From Cytophagaceae bacterium (GTDB taxonomy: Bacteria > Bacteroidota > Bacteroidia > Cytophagales > JAIYAX01), in the NCBI GenBank assembly GCA_027488815.1, contig JAIYAX010000025.1:62001-126000 (forward strand): DNA of 64,000 nucleotides, in the 5' to 3' direction. This document shows, piece after piece, positions 9,643 to 17,935 of this stretch. The position numbers and the translations under genes are program-made. How positions within the stretch are numbered: position 1 is the stretch's first letter; each line of letters opens with the position of its first letter. The notes below the pieces were generated by a model. That model was not told where the DNA came from. It saw only the letters and a list, made by a program, of their open reading frames with translations, and ran no database searches.

Positions 9643-12600
9643 GGGTAGTATCTTTTTTGATTTCCTTCAACACGTTTTCAAGCTCTTCACGAAGGTGTTG
9701 GAGCACTTTTTTCCCTTCTTCCAGATCAGGCAGGTTTTGTTGGTCCAACTCGGCAGCCAGCGCCGCCATACGTTCCAGGCCGGCATTGAGAGAGGTTCCT
9801 TTGATGGTGTGCGCCAGTTTTTGTACCTGACCAGGAGAATCATTGGAGCTGAGCAGATCGGATAGTTGACTTAAGTACTTTTCAAAAACGCCCGAGCAAA
9901 TCAGGCGTTCAACTTCTGCAATCAACTCTTCATTTCCTGAAAACAGGCTAAACAGTCGCTCCCGGTGATAAGTGTTCAGTCCTTGGGTACCCGTACTTTG
10001 CAAAGAAGTGGAAACGCTTTTTTTCTCTTCAAAAAAGGGCAGCAGTATAGCATGTAAGAACTCAATCGAGACAGGCTTGGCAAGGTAGCCGTCCATCCCA
10101 GCCCGAAGGCATTTTTCCCGTTCACCTGAAAGGGCTCCTGCGGTGATGGCGATCATAACGCATTTTTGAGTCTTGTTTTTTTCGAGCATACGAATGCGTT
10201 GCGCTGTCTCATAACCACTCCAGAGGGGCATTTGAAGATCAAGAAGTAAAAGGTCCGGGCATTCCTTAATGAATTCGTCCAGTGCATGAGGGCCATTTTC
10301 CACCTCTCTGATCTCAACTTTTTCAAATAACTCGGTCAGCATATGTCTGGCCAGGCTTCGGTTTAGAGAATGATCGTCAGCAACGATTACCTTGAGCAGC
10401 CTTCCGACTGCCAGCTTGTTCCATTTGGGTTTGATTTCCTCTATTTTTGATGTTGACAGAAGCCCGAGCAACTTGAGTTGAAAATAAAAACAACTGCCTT
10501 TTCCTTCTTCGCTTTCCAGTTCCAGTTTGCTTCCCATCAACAGAAGCAGGCTGGAAGCGATCGCCAGTCCCAGACCTGTCCCTCCGTATTGCCGAGTTGT
10601 GGAATTGTCAGCTTGAACAAAGGCCTGAAATATTTTCTCATGGTTCTCCTTTGCGATGCCAATACCTGTATCACGCACCTTGAAAGTAACATGCAGGTAG
10701 TTATCCATTTGTTCAGAGATCAGTTCGAGTTGTATGGCACCTTCAGCGGTAAATTTGGTCGCATTGATCAAAAGGTTCATCAAGATCTGCTGAAGCCTCA
10801 TCTCATCTGCAAATACTTGAAGTGAACCTGTTTCGGGCAAGGTCAGGTGGCATGTCAAACCTTTTTCAGAAGCCTTGAGGCGCACATCTTCCAACAATCG
10901 GGAGCAGAAGTCCCGCAAGTCAAGTCGGACGGGGTGAAGCTCCAGCTTTCCGGCTTCGATTTTTGAAAAATCAAGAACATCGTTCAGCAGTTCCATCAGG
11001 CTTCTTGATGAACTGAGAATGGCTGCCATGTATTCTTTCTGTTTCTCGTTCAAAGGACTTTGTCCCATCAACTCACTGAAGCCCATCACGGAGTTTAGTG
11101 GAGTCCGAATTTCATGGCTCATGTTGGCAAGGAAGCTCGACTTGATTCGGCTAGCTTCCTCCGCCTGCTCACGGGCAGCCACAAATGCGGCTTCGTCCAG
11201 CTTTTGCCGGGTGATGTCACGCAAAATGCCATCGACCCGGAGAGGAGCCCCAAACTCATCTCGTATCACTTTTGCCTTGTTGTTCACCCACTTAAACCTT
11301 CCTTTCCGGGTCTGTATCCTAAACGAACGGTCAAAGCCTTTTCCTTGTTCAATGTCTCGGTTCATTTGAGCTATAAGGACTTTGTCCTCCGCCAAAATAA
11401 AGTTCCTCCAAAAGCCGGGAATTTTCATCAGGTCTTCCTCATCGCTTTCCAGCATCACTTTGGCAGAAGGAGTAAAAAATAGGGTTTGATGATCAGGTAG
11501 CCGTTCAGACCATACTACATCGGACATCTCGCTAAAAATATTTTCAAGCCGCTTTCTGGCATAGTCAGTTTCCCGTTGCTGGATCTGAAGCTCTTCTTGT
11601 GACTTGCGGCGTATTCGATTGATTTTCAATAAAAATAGCACTAGCAACAAAAGAAGCAGGATGATCACAACCGCCAACAGTAACAGTTGAGTGCTGAATC
11701 GTTTGTCCTGTAGCACCAACTCCTTTCGTTTTTGCTCGATGTTTCTTTGCAGTTCTTTGTTTTCCAACTGGTAGCTTAGGCTTTTCTGAACCACTTCCTG
11801 CTTGCTTTGGAGATTGTTGATACTGTCATTAAACTGACGAGCTTGAACGAGGTAGCCGTAAGCCTTCACATAGTCACCGGACTGCTCATAGATTTGTGCA
11901 TACAGTTCCAGGATTTTGAAGTAGCCATCCGAAATGCCCAGCTCCATCACCAGGTCTTCTGCCATCCGGTTGTATTTCACAGCGTAGGCTATTTGTTTTT
12001 TTCTAAGGCTGACCGATGCCAATCCAGAATAAATGGTAATGAGCCCTTCCTGATCCCCTAACTCTTTCAAATGAGTCATAGACTGGTAAAAGTAGGCCTC
12101 CGCCTGATCAACGGAATCGTTGGAAAGAGCAATGAGCCCCTTGTAATTCAGGCATATACTAATTCCTTTTTTATCACCTATCTCCTGCTTGATTCTCATA
12201 CCCTCGTCAAAAACCCTCAAGGCATTGGCAAATTCACCTGAACCAAAGTATACCGTGCCAATGGACAACAAGGATCCTGCGAGGATTTCCTTGTTCCCTG
12301 ACTGTCGTGCCAATTGCAAGGCTTCTTGAAAATAGGGTATGGCAGGTTCATAAAGCTCCAGCTTGGTAAAGATCAATCCGATATTGCTCAGGCATTTGCT
12401 CATCAAGACGGTATCCCCTAACTCCCTGTTGATTTTGAGACTTTGGAGGAAATAGTCCATCGAATTGATAAACTGGCTGCTGCGGGCATTGCATATGGCC
12501 TTGTCATTGTACAGTTTTGCGAGAAGTGAACGGTCTTCGATTTGTAGAGCGAGGTTAGTGGCTCGGTCGAAGAAAATGTTGGCAGAGTCAATCTTTCCCT

Positions 12601-12919
12601 GCATCAGGAAAAAGTTGCCGACAAGCTTTGTTGAGTAGGCCATGCCCTTGAGGTAGCTTAGCCGGATCGATTGCCGTAGCGCTACCTCTGCCAATTTGCG
12701 GGTACTGTCCGGTGCCCTCAAAAACAAGGAAGCTGCGGTCTTGTTCAGCCAATTGACCGAAACCGTATCCGGATGACGGTCAGAATGAATAAAAAGCCAC
12801 AAACTGTCACTTTTACCCTGAGCGGATAACTCCCCGCCGAGCAAAAAAAACACTAAAAGCAGAAACCTTCCTATACAAAAAATGGCCCGCAAATGACTGC
12901 ACACCCTCTTTAAAAACAT
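9635..12919 (-). CDS. Hybrid sensor histidine kinase with periplasmic TPRs, PAS, REC and Hpt
   Basis: The 1094-aa protein has a signal peptide (residues 1 to about 34, ending ELSAQ) and about 370 residues of TPR helices, which would be periplasmic. One transmembrane segment follows at about 406-433, then a coiled linker and a PAS domain from about 455 (SEMSDVVWSERLPDHQ). HisKA has the H-box LANMSHEIRTPLNSVMGFSE with His near 600. The ATPase G-box GTGLGLAIASSLL is near 785, the receiver LLLLDLQMPLWSGYE has Asp near 895, and the Hpt domain LAHTIKGTSLNAG has His near 1035. It thus holds all four phosphorelay sites in one chain. The input and output are not shown by neighbours; a separate effector must exist. 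It is divergent from nothing close and follows no obvious operon. Confidence 0.95.
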   Translation of the reverse strand: MFLKRVCSHLRAIFCIGRFLLLVFFLLGGELSAQGKSDSLWLFIHSDRHPDTVSVNWLNKTAASLFLRAPDSTRKLAEVALRQSIRLSYLKGMAYSTKLVGNFFLMQGKIDSANIFFDRATNLALQIEDRSLLAKLYNDKAICNARSSQFINSMDYFLQSLKINRELGDTVLMSKCLSNIGLIFTKLELYEPAIPYFQEALQLARQSGNKEILAGSLLSIGTVYFGSGEFANALRVFDEGMRIKQEIGDKKGISICLNYKGLIALSNDSVDQAEAYFYQSMTHLKELGDQEGLITIYSGLASVSLRKKQIAYAVKYNRMAEDLVMELGISDGYFKILELYAQIYEQSGDYVKAYGYLVQARQFNDSINNLQSKQEVVQKSLSYQLENKELQRNIEQKRKELVLQDKRFSTQLLLLAVVIILLLLLLVLFLLKINRIRRKSQEELQIQQRETDYARKRLENIFSEMSDVVWSERLPDHQTLFFTPSAKVMLESDEEDLMKIPGFWRNFILAEDKVLIAQMNRDIEQGKGFDRSFRIQTRKGRFKWVNNKAKVIRDEFGAPLRVDGILRDITRQKLDEAAFVAAREQAEEASRIKSSFLANMSHEIRTPLNSVMGFSELMGQSPLNEKQKEYMAAILSSSRSLMELLNDVLDFSKIEAGKLELHPVRLDLRDFCSRLLEDVRLKASEKGLTCHLTLPETGSLQVFADEMRLQQILMNLLINATKFTAEGAIQLELISEQMDNYLHVTFKVRDTGIGIAKENHEKIFQAFVQADNSTTRQYGGTGLGLAIASSLLLLMGSKLELESEEGKGSCFYFQLKLLGLLSTSKIEEIKPKWNKLAVGRLLKVIVADDHSLNRSLARHMLTELFEKVEIREVENGPHALDEFIKECPDLLLLDLQMPLWSGYETAQRIRMLEKNKTQKCVMIAITAGALSGEREKCLRAGMDGYLAKPVSIEFLHAILLPFFEEKKSVSTSLQSTGTQGLNTYHRERLFSLFSGNEELIAEVERLICSGVFEKYLSQLSDLLSSNDSPGQVQKLAHTIKGTSLNAGLERMAALAAELDQQNLPDLEEGKKVLQHLREELENVLKEIKKDTTLS

Positions 12920-13138
12920 GCCGAAAGATAATGATTTGAAAAGCCAGCCTTGGATGAATAAAACAGTAAAACTTACTTGTATCCAGAAAAATCAAAATCT
13001 GAATAAACTTTCAGAAACAGTTGGAAATCAACAATTGATGCCGATTGCTGAAAAATTCAAGGGGAAATCAGCATTTAAGTGAGTATGCCTGCCGGCAACT
13101 ACGGATAAAGACTAAAAAAGTAACCTGAAAAATTGTTG

Positions 13139-13221
13139 TGCGCAGAGGGGGACTCGAACCCCCACACCAAAACGGCACTACCCCCTCAAAGTAGCGTGTC
13201 TACCAATTCCACCACCTGCGC
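13139..13221 (-). tRNA. tRNA-Leu (anticodon GAG)
   Basis: Read on the minus strand, the 83 nt fold as a class II tRNA. The acceptor GCGCAGG pairs with TCTGCGC, the D-loop segment is GGTGGAATTGGTAGACAC, the anticodon stem CTACT/GGTAG encloses the loop TTGAGGG (anticodon GAG), and there is an extended variable arm. The T-arm is GGGGG TTCGAGT CCCCC and the discriminator base is A at 13139. CCA is not encoded. The gene stands alone between the kinase and the YD-repeat protein. I saw no integrase or duplicated 3' end, so it is not serving as an attachment site here. Confidence 0.95.
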
Positions 13222-13391
13222 TCAAATGGGATTGCAAAGTTAATTTACTGTGACTGATTCACCAAAGACAGGTCCATTTTCATTCATGCATCCTAATTTC
13301 CGGTTCATGACATTCGTCTTCGGGTTCATGCCAGATCATTTATAAGTGGCTAGCTGTGTTTCTAGTTTTGGTCAACAAAAAAATCAGAAAC

Positions 13392-14843
13392 ATGAAAACA
13401 AACCATTACCTCTTTTTCCTTACGTTCCTGTATTTGGGATTTATGGATTTCGCACTTGCCCAACCATCGTTTCGCAAGCATCCCATGGTGGATAAACTCT
13501 TTGAGAAAAGAAGAAGAATAATCCCCAGTGAGCAGAGCCCCCGTATTGCCATGACTTCACCCTTGCCACGTTCCATCAACTACTATTGGGATCCGGCACT
13601 CATCAACTGGCAGGTAACGGATACCACAGATTATCAATACGATGCTCAAGGAAGAGTAATTGAAGAAGTTACTTTTAATGGATTTAGCAATCTGAGAATT
13701 ACCTATTTGTACGATGCTCAGGGCAGAATAACTGATGAATCTTATTATTCACCTGTTCCAACCGGATGGCAAGTCACTCAGAAAGCCAGTACAGTTTACA
13801 ATGCCGATGGAGAGGTGGAGCTTTTACTTGAACTGGGCTACAATGCCGGGCAGGTAGTGGATACAACTTTTGCCTCCCGCTTGGTCACAACGATGAATCC
13901 AATGTTGAACAAGCCTGCCAAAAAAACCACTCAAAGTTATAACACCATGACAGACAGTTGGGAGAACGTATCAGAAGTAGTATTTGAATACAACGCCAAT
14001 GGACTTGTTCGACGTTCAGTTGAGTCCAACTGGGGATTTAATAAATGGGATACCATTGGACAGATTGTCAATACATGGTCAGCAAACAACCGCATCAGTT
14101 CTTTCATTCTGAGCCTTTATGATACCATCATTGGCCATGAGCAGTACCTGCGGTTGAATGGAATACAATATCAGACCTGGAACGGTACCTTTGACAACTC
14201 CCAAACCACCTTTTATCTGACTTCGATATTCTTCAATAACAGCTGGATACCTACACAAAGGACCCGCACTACTTACAATGCCAACGGCGGATTTGTGCAG
14301 ATCGACTCATCTGCCTTTTTCAGTCCCACTTTTGAGCCCGATATGAGGTACAGCTTTATTGTAAATGCTCAAGGTGATTTTGAAGGCGAGAAAAGTGAAA
14401 GCTGGCAAAACAATGCCTGGCAGTTGGACTCTCATGATGAACTGCAGTATACTTACAATACTCAGGGCCAGGTAGAAGAGATCATCAGTCGGTATTATGA
14501 CGCTCAGTTAGCTGCTTATATCAATGAAACCAGAAAAGATTTTGTACCCGGAATCGTACAGGGCCTAGAGCCCGGGTTTGAGGCTCAGGAGGTTAAAATC
14601 GAAGCTTTCCCAAATCCTACTTCTGAATTTACTACCCTGCGCTTGAAGGTACCTCAAAAAGAGCTTTTGCAAATCATGCTGATCGATATGAATGGCCGGG
14701 TCATTTATCAGCGTTCAGAAAATAGTTTTGAGAAGGGTGTACATGAAATTCTAATGCCCATGTATGAATTACCGAAGGGCAGCTACATCATGCGGGTGCA
14801 GGGCAGCAAGCGCTCCTCTTACCTGCGTGTTTTGAAAAATTAA
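13392..14843 (+). CDS. T9SS-secreted protein with YD/RHS-like repeats
   Basis: This secreted protein of 483 aa has an N-terminal signal peptide (MKTNHYLFFLTFLYLGF... ending DFALAQ). Several tyrosine-containing repeats of the YD/RHS type are spaced through it: YQYDAQGRVIEE, YLYDAQGRITDE, VYNADGEVE, FEYNANGLVRR, TYNANGGFVQ and YTYNTQGQVEE. The last 75 or so residues are a type A T9SS sorting domain (EAFPNPTSEFTTLRL, DMNGRVIYQ, LPKGSYIMRV). It is probably exported and attached to, or released from, the cell surface. No toxin domain is present, so it is not a typical RHS toxin. I chose the ATG at 13392 over 13356 because the signal peptide starts there. A strong terminator follows. Confidence 0.9.
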   Translation: MKTNHYLFFLTFLYLGFMDFALAQPSFRKHPMVDKLFEKRRRIIPSEQSPRIAMTSPLPRSINYYWDPALINWQVTDTTDYQYDAQGRVIEEVTFNGFSNLRITYLYDAQGRITDESYYSPVPTGWQVTQKASTVYNADGEVELLLELGYNAGQVVDTTFASRLVTTMNPMLNKPAKKTTQSYNTMTDSWENVSEVVFEYNANGLVRRSVESNWGFNKWDTIGQIVNTWSANNRISSFILSLYDTIIGHEQYLRLNGIQYQTWNGTFDNSQTTFYLTSIFFNNSWIPTQRTRTTYNANGGFVQIDSSAFFSPTFEPDMRYSFIVNAQGDFEGEKSESWQNNAWQLDSHDELQYTYNTQGQVEEIISRYYDAQLAAYINETRKDFVPGIVQGLEPGFEAQEVKIEAFPNPTSEFTTLRLKVPQKELLQIMLIDMNGRVIYQRSENSFEKGVHEILMPMYELPKGSYIMRVQGSKRSSYLRVLKN

Positions 14844-14862
14844 ATCGAAACAGCCTAAAAGT

Positions 14863-14895
14863 AAGCCCCGGCCGTGTCCGGGGCTTCTTTTTTTA
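14863..14895 (+). terminator. Rho-independent terminator after the YD-repeat gene
   Basis: A 9-bp perfect stem AAGCCCCGG/CCGGGGCTT with the 6-base loop ccgtgt is followed by a T-rich run (TTCTTTTTTT). It lies 20 bp after the stop at 14843 and separates this gene from the LOG-family gene. Confidence 0.93.
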
Positions 14896-14936
14896 TAGCA
14901 ATAGTCGGCCACTAACGTTAACTTGCCTCTAAGTAC

Positions 14937-15689
14937 ATGAGTATGGAGCAGAAAAACGGCTGGGATGCCAAGGCCCTCGAAGGTCCCAAATCAAGGTGGA
15001 AAGAATTTGTATTTACCCTTCAGGTGATGAGGGAGTTTATCAAGGGCTTTCGGGCATTTCATTTTCTGCCCCCCTGTGTGACCGTCTTTGGCTCAGCACG
15101 ATTTGCTGGTGAACATGACTACTATCAAAAGGCACGCAGGATGGGTGCCGGGATCAGCGAATTGGGCTATACCGTGATGACAGGTGGTGGGCCGGGTATC
15201 ATGGAAGCCGCTAACCGGGGGGCCAAAGAGGCAGGAGGACTTTCAGTTGGCTGCAACATTATACTGCCTCAAGAGCAGGGACATAATGCCTACATGGATC
15301 ACTTCACCACATTTCACTACTTTTTTGTACGGAAAGTAATCATGTTTAAGTATTCCTATGCTTTTGTCATTTTCCCAGGAGGGATGGGAACTATGGATGA
15401 GATGTTTGAAGCATTAACCCTGATCCAGACCGGCAAAATATCCGGCTTTCCTGTGATTGTCATGGGAGGGGAATATTGGCAAGAGCTGAAGTTGTTTCTG
15501 GACAGAATGGTACAGGTAGGGACTATTTCCAAACAGGATTTGTCACTGTTGTTGTTTACGGACAGTGAAGAGGAAGCTCTGCAATATCTTAGGGAACATT
15601 CGGTAAACAAGTTCCAGCTTGGCCGTAGCGGAAGGTTCACTCCATTACGCTGGCTTGGGGAGCGTTTGGGGGTGGGTAAAGCTGCTTAA
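14937..15689 (+). CDS. LOG-family nucleoside-monophosphate phosphoribohydrolase
   Basis: This 250-aa Rossmann-fold protein belongs to the TIGR00730/LOG group, which cleaves the N-glycosidic bond of (often N6-modified) AMP. The diagnostic motif PGGMGTMDE is at about residues 146-154, and the upstream segment VMTGGGPGIMEAANRGA is at about 80. The N-terminal extension of about 40 residues and the FRAFHFLPPCVTVFGSAR start fit the longer bacterial subgroup. Whether it makes cytokinin-like bases or only degrades AMP cannot be told. It is convergent with the DUF2452 gene and overlaps it by 4 bp. Confidence 0.92.
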   Translation: MSMEQKNGWDAKALEGPKSRWKEFVFTLQVMREFIKGFRAFHFLPPCVTVFGSARFAGEHDYYQKARRMGAGISELGYTVMTGGGPGIMEAANRGAKEAGGLSVGCNIILPQEQGHNAYMDHFTTFHYFFVRKVIMFKYSYAFVIFPGGMGTMDEMFEALTLIQTGKISGFPVIVMGGEYWQELKLFLDRMVQVGTISKQDLSLLLFTDSEEEALQYLREHSVNKFQLGRSGRFTPLRWLGERLGVGKAA

Positions 15690-16147
15690 ATAGTCAGGTC
15701 TTCGTCAGCTTGCAACACATCCCAGGTATGGTCAGCAAGTAGTTTTACGGTTGCCATAAAATGCCTGTCACCTTTGCTTCGTCCCCATTCACCGGGCCCA
15801 ATCAGCGATAGAAAATAGCTCCCTTCGGATCTGGAATAAAGATGATATACCTGTCCAATAAGTGGTTCAAAACCAATCGCAGCTTCATAAATCCGGTAGG
15901 AGAGGGCCGTACGCCTTTGAATAGCTCTGGCCTGAGAGGCCAATAGCTCAATCTGTTGCTGGATTTGAAGCAGTTGCATATCCGTTTGCTGCTCCATAGC
16001 CTTCACCGCTCGGCCTTTGATCTTACCGGTATCTTCAGGGCGGATTACGACACCACCTACGGTATGTGCATAGGGCAAAAGCCCCGGCATGTCGGTGATT
16101 TTACTGGCATCTATAGGATTATGGAGTTCTTCCAACTGCTCTGTCAT
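15686..16147 (-). CDS. DUF2452 domain protein
   Basis: This 153-aa cytoplasmic protein is of unknown function. I recognise it as DUF2452 by the N-terminal NPIDASKITDMPGLLPYAHT, the RAVKAMEQQTDMQLLQIQQQ helix and the carboxyl segment SLIGPGEWGRSKGDRHFMAT. The middle is helical and glutamine-rich, perhaps a coiled coil. It lies 26 bp downstream of the KdsC-like gene on the same strand and could be the last cistron of the KDO operon, but that may be only proximity. Confidence 0.85.
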   Translation of the reverse strand: MTEQLEELHNPIDASKITDMPGLLPYAHTVGGVVIRPEDTGKIKGRAVKAMEQQTDMQLLQIQQQIELLASQARAIQRRTALSYRIYEAAIGFEPLIGQVYHLYSRSEGSYFLSLIGPGEWGRSKGDRHFMATVKLLADHTWDVLQADEDLTI

Positions 16148-16172
16148 AGCCAGTAGAACAGCAAAAGGGGGA

Positions 16173-16898
16173 TTATTGTTCTTCAGGTACCTGAATCAGG
16201 CCTTCTTCGGTGACTTGATGAAGGGTACAGGCAACTTGTTTTCTCCTGCTGAAGTAGTCTTTAAAGTCTGTATCCAAATTCATGCGTGAGCTGATGGCAC
16301 GATCGTATTGCCCGGCTACTCCCAGCAACATTTCACAGCCTTCACGCAGGCCACCATGGTAGCCGCTGAAGCCGGTGATATAGTCTGCCCATCCGCTTTG
16401 CCTGACTTTTCGGCTAAGCAAGGGGCTGCCGCCTCTTCCGATCATGACTCTTACTCCAACCATCGAAGCTACTCTCAAGTCAAGAATATCGTCAAAGAAG
16501 TAGGCCACATGACGAGGCTCTATTTTGTAATGGTAACAGAGGTGGTGGATCGCCTGCATTTTATCGGCACAACGAACATAAATCGAATTCAGGTTTTCTC
16601 TGTTGGCCCAATGAATGGCTGAAGGGTTACGCTCACCGGTGATGATGGCCGTTACCGGAAGTTCTCCATATTTGAGCCAATGCCCAAACCGAAGCATATT
16701 GGTTCCCATACTGTCCACTTCTGAAAATGGACTGCCCTCTTCTCCACCCTTAAACCCGGCATTAAATACACCGTCCCAGTCAAAGACGTAGGCCTTAACT
16801 TCTGACAGTTTCTCCAAAATCACAGAAGGAGAGTTGACCCATTCCCCTCCTACGTTTTTAAAGACCTGTTCGATCTCAAACAGATGGGCTGAAGTCAC
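16173..16898 (-). CDS. KdsC-like HAD phosphatase (probable KDO-8-phosphate phosphatase)
   Basis: This 241-aa HAD-superfamily phosphatase has all four catalytic motifs: DWDG with Asp40 and Asp42, the motif II threonine in ITGER (Thr87), the motif III lysine in DKM (Lys113), and the motif IV acidic group FFDDILD (Asp136, Asp137, Asp140). The overall spacing, and the late segment YHGGLREGCEMLL, resemble KdsC and acylneuraminate 9-phosphatases. Compared with plain KdsC it has about 30 extra residues at the N-terminus and a 40-residue tail, and the usual Gly of GDDxxD is Phe. Its start overlaps the transaldolase-CBS stop by 4 bp and kdsA is two genes upstream, so dephosphorylation of KDO-8-phosphate is the natural inference. 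Confidence 0.85.
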   Translation of the reverse strand: MTSAHLFEIEQVFKNVGGEWVNSPSVILEKLSEVKAYVFDWDGVFNAGFKGGEEGSPFSEVDSMGTNMLRFGHWLKYGELPVTAIITGERNPSAIHWANRENLNSIYVRCADKMQAIHHLCYHYKIEPRHVAYFFDDILDLRVASMVGVRVMIGRGGSPLLSRKVRQSGWADYITGFSGYHGGLREGCEMLLGVAGQYDRAISSRMNLDTDFKDYFSRRKQVACTLHQVTEEGLIQVPEEQ

Positions 16899-17914
16899 AC
16901 CGAGGTCTTGTTCATGTCCTGAATATCCAATACTCCGGCAAGCTTGCCGTGTTCCATCACGAGGATATTGTCAATCTGATGTGTTTTGAAAGCCTGCTGA
17001 GCTTCATAAAGCAAGGCATCGGAGTCGATGGTTACCGGTGTGCGGTAGTTGAATTCGGTCATTTTTCTGGACAAGGCCTCTTTACCGGATTCCTGGATTG
17101 CTCTCCTGAGGTCTCCATCGGTAAACACACCCATGACCTCGCCATTTTCGTTGAGAACAGTAACGCAGCCAAAGCCACCCTCCGTCATTTTGATGATCGC
17201 ATCTGTTAAGGTTTGCTGTACCCCAACAGTTGGATTGCCTTTGCCCATCACCTGCTTCACTTTTACGGTCATCAGCTTGGTATGCTCAAAGAACTGCTCA
17301 GTACCGAGGGTAGTGAAATTGTTTTCGGTCAACTGACGAATAATTTTGTAGGGTGCTGTTATGGTATGCACTCCTATGTTGATGGCATTGCGCACATGCT
17401 CCACATTTCTCACGGAAGAGAACATGATTTTGGTATTGTAACCATAATAGTTGACTGCCTGAACACACTGCTCTACCAGCGTAAGGGCATCATGACCCTG
17501 ATCTTGTAGTCTGCCTACCAATGGACAAACGTAGGTAGCTCCCGCTGCCATCGCCATGTACGCTTGTTGAAGCGTGTAAACCAGGTGCACATTGACCATG
17601 ATCCCTTCATCCGTGAGCTTTTTGCAAGCCTTTACTCCTTCTAGGGAAACGGGGATTTTAAAAACGGACTTTTTAATGTCAAGACCCATTTGGATTTGCC
17701 GATGGGCTTCTTTGTAGATTTCATCGGCTGTTTCTCCAAGGGCTTCGACCTGCAAAACGGGTACAATTCCAGCCAGCTTGAGGATAAGTGAGTCCACATC
17801 AGTCACTCCTTGGCGATGCATGAATGTGGGAGTAGTTGTAAGTCCGGCTAAAAAACCGAGTTGAAAGGCCTCTTCGATTTCTTTGAGGTCGGCTGAGTCA
17901 AGATATAACTCCAT
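16895..17914 (-). CDS. Transaldolase/fructose-6-P-aldolase-like protein fused to a KdsD-like CBS pair
   Basis: The chain is 339 aa. Residues 1 to about 215 are a TalC/FSA-type transaldolase barrel (LYLDSADLKEIEEA, AGATYVCPLVGRLQDQGHD) with Asp6 and the Schiff-base lysine kept (Lys86 in FKIPVS). Three active-site positions differ from the family: the conserved Asn of TTNP is Thr28 (TTTP), the Thr of the NVT strand is His110 (NVHLVY), and the Tyr/Phe after the PxV strand is Leu. Residues from about 220 to 335 form two CBS motifs with VMGVFTDGDLRRAI and AGVLDIQDMN, very like the CBS tail of arabinose-5-phosphate isomerase KdsD. The gene sits between kdsA and the KdsC-like gene. Domain identities are clear; the reaction is unknown. 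See the findings. Confidence 0.9.
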   Translation of the reverse strand: MELYLDSADLKEIEEAFQLGFLAGLTTTPTFMHRQGVTDVDSLILKLAGIVPVLQVEALGETADEIYKEAHRQIQMGLDIKKSVFKIPVSLEGVKACKKLTDEGIMVNVHLVYTLQQAYMAMAAGATYVCPLVGRLQDQGHDALTLVEQCVQAVNYYGYNTKIMFSSVRNVEHVRNAINIGVHTITAPYKIIRQLTENNFTTLGTEQFFEHTKLMTVKVKQVMGKGNPTVGVQQTLTDAIIKMTEGGFGCVTVLNENGEVMGVFTDGDLRRAIQESGKEALSRKMTEFNYRTPVTIDSDALLYEAQQAFKTHQIDNILVMEHGKLAGVLDIQDMNKTSV

Positions 17915-17935
17915 AAGAAGGGTTTTGCGGTTGAA

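Noticed and set aside
11019-11482. Two overlapping plus-strand open frames (116 and 122 aa) inside the hybrid kinase
   Set aside because: Both are antisense shadows of the HisKA/PAS part and have no family likeness.
13139-13391. tRNA-Leu as an integration site
   Set aside because: No integrase, direct repeat of the tRNA 3' end or foreign island is next to it.
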